Notes: generated by a model from the letters alone, not told the origin. 64,000 nucleotides of DNA from Nymphaea colorata (GCF_008831285.2 NC_045145.1:9792802-9856801); one strand, 5' to 3'. Counted from the first letter of the stretch, positions 1-12,060 are shown. Made by a program: numbers and translations.

Positions 1-2
1 AT

Positions 3-3000
3 GAGTACACAGGGATAGATGGAGTAGTCGTCGGAAACGGTTCGCAGCTTGCTATAGCAGGTATGGGATTCTTAAACTTACCCACCAAAGAAAAGAACTT
101 TACTCTCAAATCTGTTTTACATGTGCCACAAATGAAGAAAAACCTGATCTCAATCTCTAAGTTCACAAGAGATAATGACTGCATTTTTCAATTTGGGGCT
201 AATCAATTTTATGTGAAGGACTGCAAGACCGGGAAGACATTGGTGATCGGGAAAGCTAAAGACGGACTCTATGAATGGCCAAGAAATGGGATCTACAATA
301 AGGCTGGAGTTTCTTTCAATGCTTTTAGTTCTACTTTGAATAAGGCATCCAAGTGGACCTGGCATTTGCGTCTAGCACATGCTAGAACCAAAACTGTTTC
401 TTTTAGGAAATCAAAACAATATATTGGTTACGATGATAATGATATGCCATCATGTTCTACCTGTTCTGTGGGAAAAATGCACCAATTACCTTTCTCTATA
501 TCTGAAAATTCTGCTTCCTGCCCTCTTGAAATTGTTCATGCAGACCTTTGGGGACCTGCCCCAACGACGTCTAGAGAAGGATATGTCTACTATCTACTCA
601 TTGTGGATGACTTTAGTCGCTTTAGTTGGCTGTTTCCGTTAAAGAAGAAATCAGAAGCACTCTTTTTCTTCAAAATATTCAAAAGTTGTGTGGAAAAGCA
701 GGTAGGCAAAGAAATTAAAATTTTTCATAGTGATGGAGGCAAAGAATTTTTGAATCATGACTTTGATATTTTTCTCCATGAACATGGAATTAAGAGATGG
801 ATCTCTTGTCCATATACTCATCAGCAAAATGGGATCGTTGAACGGAAGCATCGACATGTAACAGAAAGTGCCTTGTGCATGCTTATTCATGCATCTTTAG
901 GCGCTCGGTTTTGGGTAGATGCTTTCAGACATGCTGTTTACATTATCAATAGACTTCCTAGTGCTAATACAACATATAAGACTCCTTTTGAGTTGCTTCT
1001 CCAGCGAAAACCATCTTTGGAATTTATCAAAATTTTTGGCAGTACATGTTACCCATATTTGGTGCCTTACAATCACAATAAACTTGAACCCAAATCATGC
1101 GCCTGTGTTTATCTTGGAGTTGGGACTAACTATAAAGGCGTTTTATGCTATGATCCTGTAACTAAAAGGCTTTACATTTCCAGGCATGTTCAGTTTGATG
1201 AAACCTCCTTCCTCTTTGCTCAAAGTTCTCGACCCGTTACTACTGATCAAGTCAGGGCATGGTTGACTAAGGAACAAGATGGTGCCTTTCCAAGTTGCTC
1301 ACCAACTCTAGAAAGTCAGAGGGAGACATCAGCTAATGGTGGCGCTACTAATAATGAAAGCAGATTCATCATTCTCCCACCAGCTCCTACGACTGTACCA
1401 AATGAACAGTAGGGTCTACCAGCTCCTACTGGACAGCAAGGCATACCAGCTCCTGCTGAACAGCAGGGTACACCAGCTTCTACTGCTGTTACACGATCTC
1501 ATCCTATGATCACTCGATCACAAGATGGAACCCGACGTCCCAAGGTCTATTTCTCGTCTCCTCATGCTTTGAGTACTTCTACAGTACGTCTTCTTACTCA
1601 TGATGAACAAGAACCTACAAATTTAGTTCATGCTCTTACTCACCCAACATGGTGCAACGCCATGAAAGAAGAACTTGCAGCGCTGAATCGTAATGAGACT
1701 TGGGAACTCATTCCTCCACATCAAACTCAAAATGTTGTCGGGTGTCGATGGGTTTTTAAAATTAAAAGACATGCTGATGGCACTATTGCTAGACATAAAG
1801 CTCGTTTGGTAGCTAAGGGGTATAGTCAACAAGAAGGAGTTGACTACTTTGAAACCTATAGTCCTGTAATAAAACCAGCATCCATTAGAATGATTTTATC
1901 AGTTGCCGTCAGCAAAGGATGGGTCATACATCAGTTAGATGTAAATAATGCTTTTCTCCATGGACATCTTCATGAAGAAGTTTTTATGCACCAACCGCCA
2001 GGGTTTGAAGATCAAAGGTATCCTAACCATATATGTAAACTGAAAAGAGCCTTGTATGGTCTAAAACAAGCTCCAAGAGCTTGGTTTGAATGCTTGAAAC
2101 ACTACCTTGAACAACAAGATTTCGTTGAGTCCAAGGGAGATACATCGCTATTTTTCAAGGTGAAAAATGATGATCAAATTTTCGTGCTTATATATGTAGA
2201 TGACATAGTGGTAACAGGAAGCTCGGAAAAGGCAGTCCAGTTCCTCGTTAATGACTTTGGAAAAAGGTTCTCTATCAAGGATCTGGGTCACTTGAACTAC
2301 TTTCTCGGAATTGAGGTAGAAAGGTTTGATAATGGTTTCTTCCTAAGTCAAAAGAAATACATATATGATCTCTTGAATAAAACCAAGATGCAGGACTGTA
2401 AACCACTGGATACACCAGCAGCCCTCAATGAAAAATTATCAAAGGACGATGGTAAAGCCCTTGACGACGCTACAAAATATAGACAAATAGTGGGAGCCTT
2501 ACAATATCTCAGCTTTACCAGACCTGACATTGCATATTCAGTCAACAAGGCATGCCAGTTCATGCAAAGACCCACGGATCGACATATGGCCTATGCTAAA
2601 CGAATCCTAAGGTATTTAAAGGGTACTCTTACCATGGGTCTCCAAATTAAGAGTTCTTGTAGCTTTGACTTGCAGGTTTACACAGACGCGGATTGGGCCG
2701 GAAGCCCAGACGATAGACGGTCCACGGGAGGTTATCTGGTTTATGTTGGATCAAACCTGGTCTCCTGGAGAACTAACAAACAACAAACCGTAGCACGATC
2801 CAGCACAGAAGCTGAGTACAAAGCAGTGGCAGATGGAGTCTCTGAATGTTTATGGATTCAACACATGGTAGAAGAACTCGGTATTAAGACAACAAGATGC
2901 CCCGTCCTTTGGTGTGACAACATGGGTGCAACATACTTGGCTGCAAATCCAAAGTTCCATGCAAGAACCAAGCACATTGAAATAGATTATCACTTTATAC

Positions 3001-3362
3001 GAGAGAAAGTGGCAAGCAACAAAATAGAAGTGAAATTTGTATCTTCAAAATTCCAAGTTGCTGACATATTGACCAAGCCATTAGCACGAAGCAGGTTTGA
3101 TGAATTGAGAACCAATCTAAATCTTGGAGAGATAAGATTGAGAGGGAGTGTTGGAGATAAAAGAGGAAAGATAGAATCGTTGACAGCAGGAAATCAGTCA
3201 GCAACGATTATGGAGAAGCTAAGGATAGAAGTTCGTATAAGTGCAACAGAAAAATCTGTGATAAAATCAGATAAAGATCTACATCTTCCTGTAACAGATT
3301 TCCAGCACAAATTGAGGAGATTAAAGATAGAAGATAAATCTCCTATTTTTGTAAATGGATAA
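3..3362 (+). pseudogene. copia gag-pol polyprotein, partial, one internal stop
   Basis: A single reading frame is open from base 3 to 3362 apart from TAG at 1410-1412. It begins with the end of the protease and the LHVP...NLIS motif typical of copia. The pre-integrase zinc region (about 360-480) and the integrase core follow, with Asp in HADLWG, Asp in HSDGGKEF and Glu in NGIVERKH, so the DDE triad is complete. Reverse transcriptase spans about 1700-2450 with YVDD at 2193-2204. RNase H lies at about 2670-3060, with the TDADWAG, SSTEAEY and HIEIDYHFIR motifs. The stop lies in a Gln/Pro-rich linker between integrase and RT that repeats an AP-x-x-QQG theme, where a CAG-to-TAG change is the simplest origin. 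The last about 70 codons run into the LTR. The protein would copy and integrate the element. It would be inactive unless the stop is read through. Confidence 0.9.
3141..3148 (+). other. polypurine tract of copia element
   Basis: The purine run AGAGGGAG lies directly before TGTTGGAG, the start of the 3' LTR. It is the expected plus-strand DNA synthesis primer. It overlaps the end of the pol reading frame. Confidence 0.7.
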
Positions 3363-3525
3363 ATATGGTGATTAATATATATATTCACACGATCTCTCTC
3401 AACATATTCATTGAGAAAGAGATCTGAGTGAGTCGTGGATGTAGGCTGACATTATAGCCGAACCACGTACCTGTCCTGTTTTTTGTTCTGTTTTCCTGAT
3501 ACTCTTTCAAGAATGATAACTGCAG
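3149..3525 (+). repeat. 3' LTR of copia element (right end approximate)
   Basis: It starts with TGTTGGAGATAA directly after the polypurine tract. It contains an AT-rich TATA-like stretch near 3370-3383, then a GTGGATGTAGGC...GCCGAACCACG block that I recall as common near the 3' side of Tork-type copia LTRs. No clean ...CA end can be fixed because the 5' LTR is outside the window. It could extend further right into the GC-rich repeats that follow. Confidence 0.6.
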
Positions 3526-3850
3526 CTCACTGGTCGTTCACGCCCTCCATCGGGAACCTCCAAACTGCCTGGTGGTCACCCTGCTGCTGCACGCTTGCCC
3601 TACTTGCTCGACTATCGCCGGTGGCATGCTGCCATCACGCCTGACTGTGTTTCATTGAACTCTGCCCCCTCTTGAAGATATTGTGCTGCAACTCGTCGGT
3701 CGACTGAATCCTCCATCGGGAACCCACAGTGTTGCCCCGTGCCTACCTGATTTCTTGTGCAGTCTGCTGGTCGACTGAGCCCTACCCACAACGCTGCCTG
3801 GTGCCTGCCCATTTTCTCGTGCAGTCCGTCGGAACCTGCAGCAGTGGTGG
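3526..3850 (+). repeat. degenerate GC-rich tandem repeat next to the copia LTR
   Basis: Diverged copies of a unit beginning TGCAGCTCACTGGTCG, TGCAACTCGTCGGTCG and TGCAGTCTGCTGGTCG recur near 3523, 3687 and 3760. Each is followed by CCTCCATCGGGAACC-like or CCTACCCACAACGCTGCC-like sequence and a CTGCCTGGTGCCTGCC-like tail. A shorter TGCAGTCCGTCGG lies near 3822. Small open frames on both strands here have no recognisable product. The block may be the outer part of the copia LTR or a separate repeat. Confidence 0.45.
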
Positions 3851-4287
3851 CCGAAAGCTGCAGCACGCCTTCCTACCTCTCGTGCGTGGGAGCCGATCGA
3901 CCATGTTTGGTTCTCACCCGAGTTACACACAGAAACCAGGTGAGACAAGTTTAGTGAGTCGGGTCTTGGTTGAGACCAGACCCGTTAACACAAATCTAAT
4001 AAAAAAAATGTGGGTCCAGGTTTTGGATTTAAATCCCACGTCTAAGGTTGACTTTCAAATTTGTGTTTTGGGTAAAAAGACATGGGTTTAAAGGTTTATT
4101 TTGGATCAAACAATTACAAATTTGTTTTGGGTCTAAAATTTAAATCCAAATAATAGTCTTTTTTAAAAAATTTGAGGTGATAACAAATGCCCATCTTTGT
4201 TACTAAGCCGACACTAGCCACGCTTACTGACAAGATTATCACCCTGGATTTTTCAAACGAAACATTTTTGAAAAGATGTTTTAGGCT

Positions 4288-4470
4288 TAACCCCTTACCT
4301 GAATGGTTTGTTTGAGCTTGTATTGCAGATTGAACCCCTTGGCTTGCGTTGCAGGTTTAACTCTTTACCTGCGTAGGTTGCTTTTACGTTGTAGGTTTAA
4401 CTCTTTGCCTGCGTGGGTTGCTATTATGTTGCAAGTTTTAACCCTTTACCTGTGTGGGTTCTTCCTTGTT
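4288..4470 (+). repeat. 40-bp minisatellite, about five copies
   Basis: A TTAACTCTTTACCTGCG-type core recurs at about 4288, 4331, 4357, 4397 and 4437. Spacing settles to 40 bp in the last three copies, each followed by (T)GGGTTGCTxTTAxGTTG. There is no coding signal. Confidence 0.7.
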
Positions 4471-6053
4471 GACTCTACTCACTCTACTCTAACTAACAAC
4501 GTCCACTTATTTTGCTCCAACCGACGATGTCCGCTCGCTCTTGCTATGCTCCAATTGACAATGTGTGCTCACTCTTGCCATTCTCCAATCGATGTGTTTC
4601 CTTTATCTGTTTGAAAAATGAAGATGCTTTTGCCACTTAGGTGGGTATGTTGGCCATAACAACCTGCATATACGTCCTGATACAATGATTCTTGCCTTCC
4701 CCATCAAGGCATTTTTGTCTATCAACTAAAGCGGCCGATTCGGCTTCCCCATGATGGACCTAGATTCAAGTGCTAATTAGACACACATTAAATTATTGTA
4801 CACTAAGGGGTGTACATAACCCGCTTCGGAGGAATAGTAGGAATCATCTCGTACAGCAAACGAGAGAGCAACATACTAGGTCCTCAAGATTCGACGTTAT
4901 GTTTTAGTACTAAACGGCTGAACCTTATCTATGCTCCTTCCACTAATAGACAAGGCTATGAGCATGTGCACGTTAAAATTAAAGTAAAATCCATTACAAC
5001 TACAGAACCTTTGGCACAGACGGTCAATTTTGTGATGGTCAATGGGCCCATCGCATTCTCTAATGATGATTCGCCAAAGTCCTAATTGATTGTGGAAATA
5101 GGTTAAACGTTCGTCTGGATATGACTGTGAAGGCCCTAAGATTGAAAGAGGTGAAATAGACTCTGGTTGATATGATAATATATGGTTTTGGCCAGAGTAG
5201 GCGAATAGTTATATGATGCGTCTACCGTGACCTGCACATCAACTACATCGTCCATACACTCTTGAGAAGCTTTTGCCAATAAATTATGGACATCTGGTAA
5301 ACACTAATGAAGTTCAATTTTGTTTTAGTATATGCAATGTTATTTCTTGAAGCATTTTGGTAACGAACAACTATAGGAGTAGTTGACTGCCCATAACTGT
5401 GAAGAATGGTAGTATCGGCCCCACCTAAAATGACAAAACAAGTTTTCCTTTGCAACCATATGATTAAACAAGGTGCGATCTTGGAACCATAATCTTATGC
5501 ACACGTTGTTGAGTTAAAGAGTCATGGGATTGCAACCAATAGGCATATCATGGAATTTGTTTCTCTTCGTAAAGTCATTTGGGCATGTTAAGATATGGCC
5601 TTGAATTAGCTTTTGTTTTTTGACCTGAAGCAATTAGTCTCTTATTTATTCCTAATGCATTATGTAGGTAATTAATGATGTGGGCTTCTTGAACAATATC
5701 ATATCATTGGACAAGGTAAATATTACACCTTTAACTTGTCAATATTTTTCTTTTGTAATCCCCTTGACATATTTTCTCTATTTACTTGAACGCTTGTTTT
5801 GGGGTGTGATTGACATCCGTTAAGCTGCCGAAATGTCAATAAGGTAAGCAAGGGAAAATCCCATGTTACAAAAGAAAATGGAATGCCAAACATGATTCCC
5901 TTTTATCAGCATTTTCAAATATTTGAATTTACTATCGTGAGAAAGGCCATTGGAATATTTGGCAAATAAATGCAATTTGTCTGGTAAGCTTAAATTTGCT
6001 CCCAATAATCTTTATAAAATATTCAAATACCTATATTTCAAATTAGGTGGACC
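4471..6053. other. no recognisable gene
   Basis: AT-moderate sequence with several small open frames, none resembling a known domain. The frame from 4810 to 5085 (91 codons, plus strand) is the longest and is unrecognised. No microsatellite or repeat pair was seen. Confidence 0.5.
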
Positions 6054-6411
6054 ATTAGGTGGCGGGCGGGCGTTTGATCCCTTACAAATTTGCTGTGGAC
6101 AAGAAATAACATCCCTTATAAATTTTTGAAATCCATCCCGGCTTCATTAAACTGGGGATGGAAGGGAAAAATGCTCGTTGAAAACGATTCCAGAAATTTA
6201 TTTTCGGAATTCTTGTCGCACCCCAAGGGTTGGGATGAGAATCCTTTGACCAAAAAACGAACCGTTGATTCCCGCTGCTCATCACCCCCAAGACGAAGGC
6301 CAATCATCACCCACCGAACGACTGGAAAAACCTGCGCATGTGAACAAATAGAAGGCGCCGAGAAGAAGGTCCTTAGACGAGAAAGGCAGATAGTTGAAAC
6401 CCTCTGCAACG

Positions 6412-6670
6412 CCACAGAGGGCTTCATAATCGCAAGCCTTCTGCATAGACGTAGAGGGTTTCTGCCGTCAATCGCAAACCCTCTGCCGTCGACGTAGAGG
6501 GCTTCACACCGTCAATGAAACCCTTTGCCATTGACGGAGAGGGCTTCACAGTCGCAGGCCCTCTGCGTCAATGTAGAGGGCTTCATAAGTGCAAGCCGAC
6601 GCAGAAGGCTTCACAGTTGCAAGCCCTCCGCATCAGCGCAGACGGTTTCAAAGGAAGAAACCCTCTCTAT
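6412..6670 (+). repeat. minisatellite whose units are hairpins, seven copies
   Basis: Seven variable units start near 6412, 6452, 6495, 6537, 6574, 6602 and 6639 (28 to 43 bp). Most read AGAGGGCTTC-(8-14 nt)-GCAAGCCCTCTGC, so each unit contains its own short inverted repeat (AGAGGGCTT with AAGCCCTCT or close variants). The pairing is kept or partly kept although the spacers differ. Confidence 0.75.
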
Positions 6671-6673
6671 CGA

Positions 6674-6718
<45 letters not shown>
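6674..6718 (+). repeat. compound microsatellite (TG)n(AG)n
   Basis: About twelve TG units run directly into about ten AG units. Confidence 0.97.
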
Positions 6719-6719
<1 letters not shown>

Positions 6720-7297
6720 TCTTACCAGGTTTCGTCTGCTGGCATATCGGTGGTCACCAGAGCTCCTTGAGTCAACACCTCTCTCGAAGGACTGAGACAA
6801 GGAAGAGAAATGGACATTTTTCTTTCATTGGCCATGATTCCGGCTTTAGGACCCTACAGGTTTGGTTGGTCTGGTTGTCCCCCCGGCGGTGGCCGGGCGG
6901 GCCCCGGTTCCATCTTTCCGATTCCACCGTTACATGGATCAGGACACCCCAAATGCAAAAGTATGCCGCTGAACCAGCTTTTATGCTCATTGCATATCAA
7001 TTTCATACTAACCCCCGTATGCTGTCATATATTTTATCAATAACTTAGCATGTTTTGAAAAGATTACTTCAATGCCCATGTATTTTGTAAAATTTCAAAC
7101 CACTACAAAATTTCCAACGGTTCAAACTTTCACTTTCCATGCCCATCACACTTAGAAACTTATTTCTAGACAAAGACATTCCCAAAATGCAAACACGAAA
7201 GAATTTTGGAAAAGGAGGTTTTGGTTTCCATTTCTCCAATTTCTGAAATTAGTTTCTGGAACCTTCTTTCCCCATATTTTCAAGGGATCAAACGCCC

Positions 7298-8422
7298 CTA
7301 AAGCATTTGGTTTCATCTATCATCTCTTTGATTTTTTTTTGTCTGCTTTTGATGGACTGCTCTAAGAACTGTTATCTTGGAGGTATTTTGCCTCTTTCAA
7401 ATTTAGTGGTTCATCTTCTCAATTGATGGGCTGCAACTATCTATTCCTCGTGTATTTTGGCATCCAGTCATAATTGTTGTCTTCATGCAGAATTCTTCAT
7501 TGTTGAAAGGAGCATTTGTCAATACTTCATTGGAAGGGTGAGACCATGCTTCTTTCCTGCTGCCCAAATGGACTTAACCAGGACAAAATGGTTTTGTCGA
7601 CACTGAAAACTAGGTTAAGGTCTAAACCAAAAAGAGCAGGATAGTGGATGCAGACAATAGTTCGCAATGCTTGCGTTAAGTAAGCTTCTTGATAAAATTG
7701 GCAAGGTTCTACGATTAAAAATATGTAAATAGATGAAATTGTCGTTTTTTACTTAGAAGTGGAAGCCTTGTGGTTCTTATGAGTATGGCTTCCATGGGAT
7801 GCATCAATTGTATGCTTGAAGTGTTATTACTTTTTTGTTATATGTTTATAGTTTGAGATCCAATTGCTTTCCTACCTGTTTCGTTCTCTCTCTCTCTCTC
7901 ATGTATGCAAGCTCGGCTGATCACTTCACCAGTTCAGGTCACTCTTGCAGGTGTATTTGCTTAACAAAAGATATTTATATCGAAGAATAGAGGAAGCAAG
8001 GATGCTCTAAATTTACTTTAAAGCAACATGTTTTCTATTTTTTTAAAGCTGATTTACTAATTAATAATAGTCAATTTTTTTAACACTCAAAAGTTTCTAT
8101 ACCATTTTCTATACACAATTGAAACTCAAGGCATAAACTGCATGAACTGCATGAACACAGATCAAGTTACTTGGTGGTTACCCTCCCAAGGTAAAACATA
8201 TTTTGAGACCCTTTAATGTCCAACATGTTTGTAAAATCAAGCTGTGTACGTCTAGTGGCATTTCATGTCAGCAAGCTTCTCTTTTCACGTGTTGCTACTA
8301 ATAAACTAAGAGAAAGATAGCAGTATGACTAATTGATCAGTTGAATTTCTTCAAAAATCCATCCAACGTTTTCGTCAAGCATTTTTACATAAACTACAAG
8401 CAATAAAAAGGGAGACAACCCA
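7298..8422. other. no recognisable gene
   Basis: AT-rich sequence with a short CT run near 7887-7900. No open frame of note, no repeat pair and no transposon domain was seen. Confidence 0.5.
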
Positions 8423-8913
8423 TAGGACTGCACAACGAGCCGAGCCAACTCGGGCTCAACTCGAACTCACTCGAAAAAACTTGGCTCGTGCTTGACTCGT
8501 TTATAAATGAGCTGAGTTTGAGCTTACAAAGACACTCGAAACAATAAACGAGTCGAATTCGATTTTCACGAACTAGACTCGTTTATACTCGACTCAACTC
8601 GCAAGCCGGTATTCTATATAATATTGCCAAAACTGGTTTCACAAGTTACATGAGCTAAGCGCTTACACAAGTTAAACGAGTTAAATGAGTTACACGAGCT
8701 GATGATTACATGAGTTAAACGAGTTAATGCTTACATAAGTTAACGCTAAACAAGTAAACACCTAAGCGAGTTAAATGGATTAAACGAATCAAGTTCGAGC
8801 TCGATTTTGTGTAGTCGAGTTGAGCTCAAGCTTGCTATAAGGAGCTCGACTCGAGTTCGAGCCAAGCTCGAGCTGGCCAAGCTCGGCCTCGACTCGACTC
8901 ATGTGCAGCCCTA
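8423..8913. mobile_element. hAT-type MITE, GAGCTC-rich
   Basis: A 491-bp segment has inverted ends TAGGACTGCACA and TGTGCAGCCCTA (11 of 12 pair). It is flanked by an imperfect 8-bp duplication, acaaccca before and gtaaccca after (6 of 8 match). Both flanking zones are dense in CTCGAGC/GAGCTCG words, and the middle repeats GTTA(A)ACGAG, TTACACGAG and TTACATGAG. It has no coding capacity. An 8-bp duplication and TAGGG-type ends are typical of the hAT superfamily. Confidence 0.75.
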
Positions 8914-9420
8914 GTAACCCACGTAGTGGACAATAAAGATGAGGACTAACATTACACGTGGTTCACACCTAGTGCAACCAGTGCTGAAGAGATGCATGCC
9001 CAAACGAGCACCCACAAATTTTTCACCTATTTCACTTGCCTAATAGCTTAGAACTTACTTCTGCACCAATCTCTAGCCCTCCAGAATCTTCAAGCATTGC
9101 AATCAAAATCCAACTTGATTGATAAGCCATCAAGGTCCGGACTTTTTCTTGGACTAAGGCTTTCCTTCAAATGCAGTTATAACTGCTTCCTCTATCTATA
9201 AGCCATCATAAGCATGTTGATCATCACTTCATATGAAATGATAGTGGTTCTCTGTAACTCAGTATGAATTGGACTAATCATGCCAATAATTTACTATGAT
9301 CAGTATGATCAAATCCTCAAACAATTAACATTGAAGCCCTAGACACAATCTTTTCACAGCTACCAAACAAAATATCCATGCTAAGACACAAAAATGTATA
9401 GATCACTTACTTCAAAGCCT

Positions 9421-9620
9421 TTCCGACTACATGCAGGCCTGTGTATCGGGCCAGGCCGCCAACGAGTACACGTCACTCAACCCGACAAGGACCCGGATCT
9501 AGGTACTATCATGGACTTGGTGGGTTTCAACCAGTCGAGCCCGGCCCAGCTTGACAATGTAACGGGTCGAGCCTCGGTAGCGAAACCGGGCTTTCGGGAC
9601 CCTGATCGTTAGGTCAAATC
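9421..9620. other. GC-rich, CpG-rich remnant resembling hAT MITE ends
   Basis: This stretch has the same GGGCC/CCCGACC/TCGAGCC word composition as the MITEs at 8423, 13716 and 60879, in otherwise AT-rich DNA. I could not find matching inverted ends or a target duplication. The 72-codon open frame at 9394-9612 is probably a side effect of the high GC content. Confidence 0.35.
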
Positions 9621-10352
9621 GCCCTTGACAACTTGTCTCGCTACTCTTCACTTTCACTTTATCTCTTTAGTCTTCAAAGAAAGAAACTAAGGAAGCACCA
9701 CCACTATGGACTCCCCCACTTCAATTTGTTTGACGTTGGCCCGTCAATGCCATAGGCATGTCGCTGTCGTGGCCACTTACCGACCCGCTCCTGTGGCTGT
9801 TGGCTATTGTCGCCGTTGTCATTGCCGCCCTGCCGGATGTCAACCATCCTGCCAAACTCCCTGCCAGACGCCGAAGTCCCTCTAGCCGTTGACTCAACCC
9901 TCTCGCTTGAGTCCCTCAGTTCCTGTCTGGATATCACCAAGTCCTGACTCACCTACGGCCACCCGCAGCTGGACATAGACCCTCTGTTGCAGGATTTGCA
10001 CGAGCAACTCAACACAACCTCCTCCACCTCTAGCTACCATTAGGCATCACGGTCCTCTCTCTAGAAATTGGCCTAACCACCAATGGTCCATTGATGCCAA
10101 ACTTTTAGTTAAATTGATTTTTGGCATAATTCTTTGTTTTGGCATACTTCTCTAGAGATTGGCCTTGTTTTTTAGTTAAATTGATTTTCAGTTTAGTTGT
10201 ATGTACCTACTTTCAATCATTCAAGATTTATGCATTTGAATTATTTTCATGTGTTTACGTGTTTAGGTTTCATTTCATTCTATTCAAATAGTAAATTGTG
10301 CATTTTAGTTGTACAAATGAAGAATATCATTTGATTACATATATGAAAGAAA
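9621..10352. other. no recognisable gene
   Basis: There is a moderately GC-rich patch at 9700-10050 with an 82-codon minus-strand frame (9704-9952), polar and Gln/Asn/Arg-rich, with no recognised domain. AT-rich sequence follows up to the hAT remnant. Confidence 0.4.
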
Positions 10353-12060
10353 ATGAATTGTATTCATCTATTGAGGGAAATTGCTTTCAAGAGAAAAAGA
10401 ATTTCAATAGTGTACAAGGATTTTATATTGGTCAAATTTAAGGAAAAAGAGTATGCAAAATGCAAACATTGTGGTGAACTATTAGGTGGGCAAAGTGCTA
10501 ATGAAACTAGTCACTTAAAATGGCACAAAGATTCATGTTTTAAAAAACAAGTTAGTGATAGAACGAACTTTGTCATTTGGAGTTAATGAATCTAGTGCAA
10601 CTTCTTTTTGCCCACAAAAGTTTGATATGGAGAATATAAGGAAATGTATGGCTACTTGCACAATAATGCATGTCCTTCCTTTTAGTTTCATAGATTATGA
10701 ATATCATAATGAGCTTCTAAAGACATGCAATTCAATGTTTATTCAATTTTCTATAAAATGCATACAAAAGAGATTCAGACAATGTTCAAGACTGAAAAAA
10801 AAAAAAGATATCAAATGCAAGTTGTATCATGTGCAGCAATTTCATTGGCATTTGATAGTAGTCTTCACAACAGACATTAGGATACTCATATTTGACAACA
10901 CATACTTAATTTTATACATGTGCCTCTATCACACAATGCAAGTTGTATATGTGACGTTTTATTAGATTGTATTACTACTAAGTGAGAAATTCAATTGAAG
11001 TTCTTTTTTATTACTGTTGATAATTGTTCAACAAATGACAGTAGAATTGGTTTACTGAAAAGGACCACATAAAGAAAGAACAATATTTCATTACTATTAA
11101 GGAAGGAACATTTTCATATTCATAAAATATGTAAGGAATCACCAAAACAGGTACACGCTTTCAAGCAATGTAAAAAGGCAATCAGTTTGAATGAGAAAAA
11201 AAAAGTTTAACAACGAATGTTCCTATCCAAAGGAACTCTACATTTATCATTTTGAGAGATACATTGTTATTCAAAGTTGTCTTTCAACATTTGGCTTCAT
11301 GTCATCCTAATTATATATCTTTGCCTTTTGATGATGAGTGGTTTCATGCATCTGATTATGTAAGTTTTTAAAGATATTATCAGCTACAACAAATGTTAAG
11401 TGATAGCTAATCTTGTTTTTGAAGAAATTACATCAATTTGCCAGCATTTGTGTAATCATCGCGTGACAACGAATGAACATATATGTGCATTAACATAAAA
11501 ATACAAGAAAAATTTGACAAATGCTTTAAGAATTATAATATTTTTTTTGGAATTGCATTTGTTTTGGATCCTATGTTTAAATTGTTGTATTTAAAGCTTT
11601 GGCTTGACAGTTTGAGTAACTTGATACAATGGTTAAATATGAGATCATAGAAAGCACCTTTCGTAAATTGTATGCATTTATTGTCATAATTATAATTAAA
11701 GAATAGAATAAGTTTAGCGGGATATGAGTTCAAAACATACTTCAACATTGTATCTCTTATAGTCGCTCGTACTGATCTGCAAAAATATTTGACTGATCCA
11801 ATGGAAGAAATTGCACATACTAAAGAGTTCAACATATTATCTTGATGGAAGGTGAATGAAAACAAATATAAAATTTTAGCCAAAAAGCGAGATGTATTAG
11901 CAATCTTTGTATCTACAGTTGCTTTAGAGTCGACATTTAGTATATTCAGAAGAATTCCTAATGATTATTGATATTCAACTAGTACTCCTGAAAATGTTGA
12001 AACACTATCTTGCACATAGAGTTGGATTCATATGAACGCTACCTATGTGAAGTGTAAGAT
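10353..12060 (+). pseudogene. hAT-superfamily transposase remnant
   Basis: At about 10420-10540 a BED-type zinc finger is readable: CKHCGELLGG, then HLKWHKDSC, giving the C-x2-C...H-x4-H/C spacing. At about 10615-10740, MENIRKCMATCTIMHVLPFSF matches the usual hAT block before the catalytic domain (REALAKMIILHELPFSF-like). At about 11010 ITVDNCSTND corresponds to the hAT ITVDNASSND block. At about 11560 LDPMFKLLYL matches the ALDPRxKL block. At about 11880-11990 KKRDVLAIFVSTVALEST, then FSIFRRI, matches the C-terminal dimerisation domain. Many stops and frameshifts separate the blocks, so it is dead. No terminal inverted repeats were identified. It is a plausible relative of the transposases that moved the hAT MITEs in this window. 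Confidence 0.85.

Larger units (their letters stand above)
1..3525 (+). mobile_element. Ty1/copia LTR retrotransposon, 3' part
   Basis: The element enters from outside the window already inside the protease/pre-integrase region and runs through integrase, reverse transcriptase and RNase H to a polypurine tract and a 3' LTR. Domain order (protease, integrase, RT, RNase H) is that of Ty1/copia (Pseudoviridae-type), not Ty3/gypsy. The 5' LTR, primer site and gag are not in the window. The coding frame is open from base 3 except for one stop, so this is the youngest-looking element here. The right end is approximate because the 3' LTR has no partner to compare with. Confidence 0.93.
6068..7297. 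mobile_element. candidate non-autonomous TIR element with internal minisatellite
   Basis: A 16-bp inverted pair bounds this segment: GGGCGTTTGATCCCTT at 6068-6083 and its reverse complement at 7282-7297. Subterminal similarity continues in inverted orientation: a TTCCAGAAA...ATTTC/T block near 6188-6215 resembles the complement of about 7235-7265. No transposase is present and no clear target duplication was found, so the class is uncertain. The inside holds a hairpin-unit minisatellite and a TG/AG microsatellite. The small ORFs inside look non-coding. Confidence 0.55.

Noticed and set aside
3612-4091. Overlapping ORFs on both strands in GC-rich DNA
   Set aside because: GC-rich degenerate tandem repeats lower the stop frequency; frames on both strands are equally open and match nothing known.
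6090-7048. ORFs of 103-177 codons on both strands
   Set aside because: They lie in the minisatellite and TG/AG tract of the TIR-bounded segment; composition follows the repeat and no domain is seen.
10968-12060. A functional hAT transposase
   Set aside because: The domain blocks are in different frames and separated by many stops.
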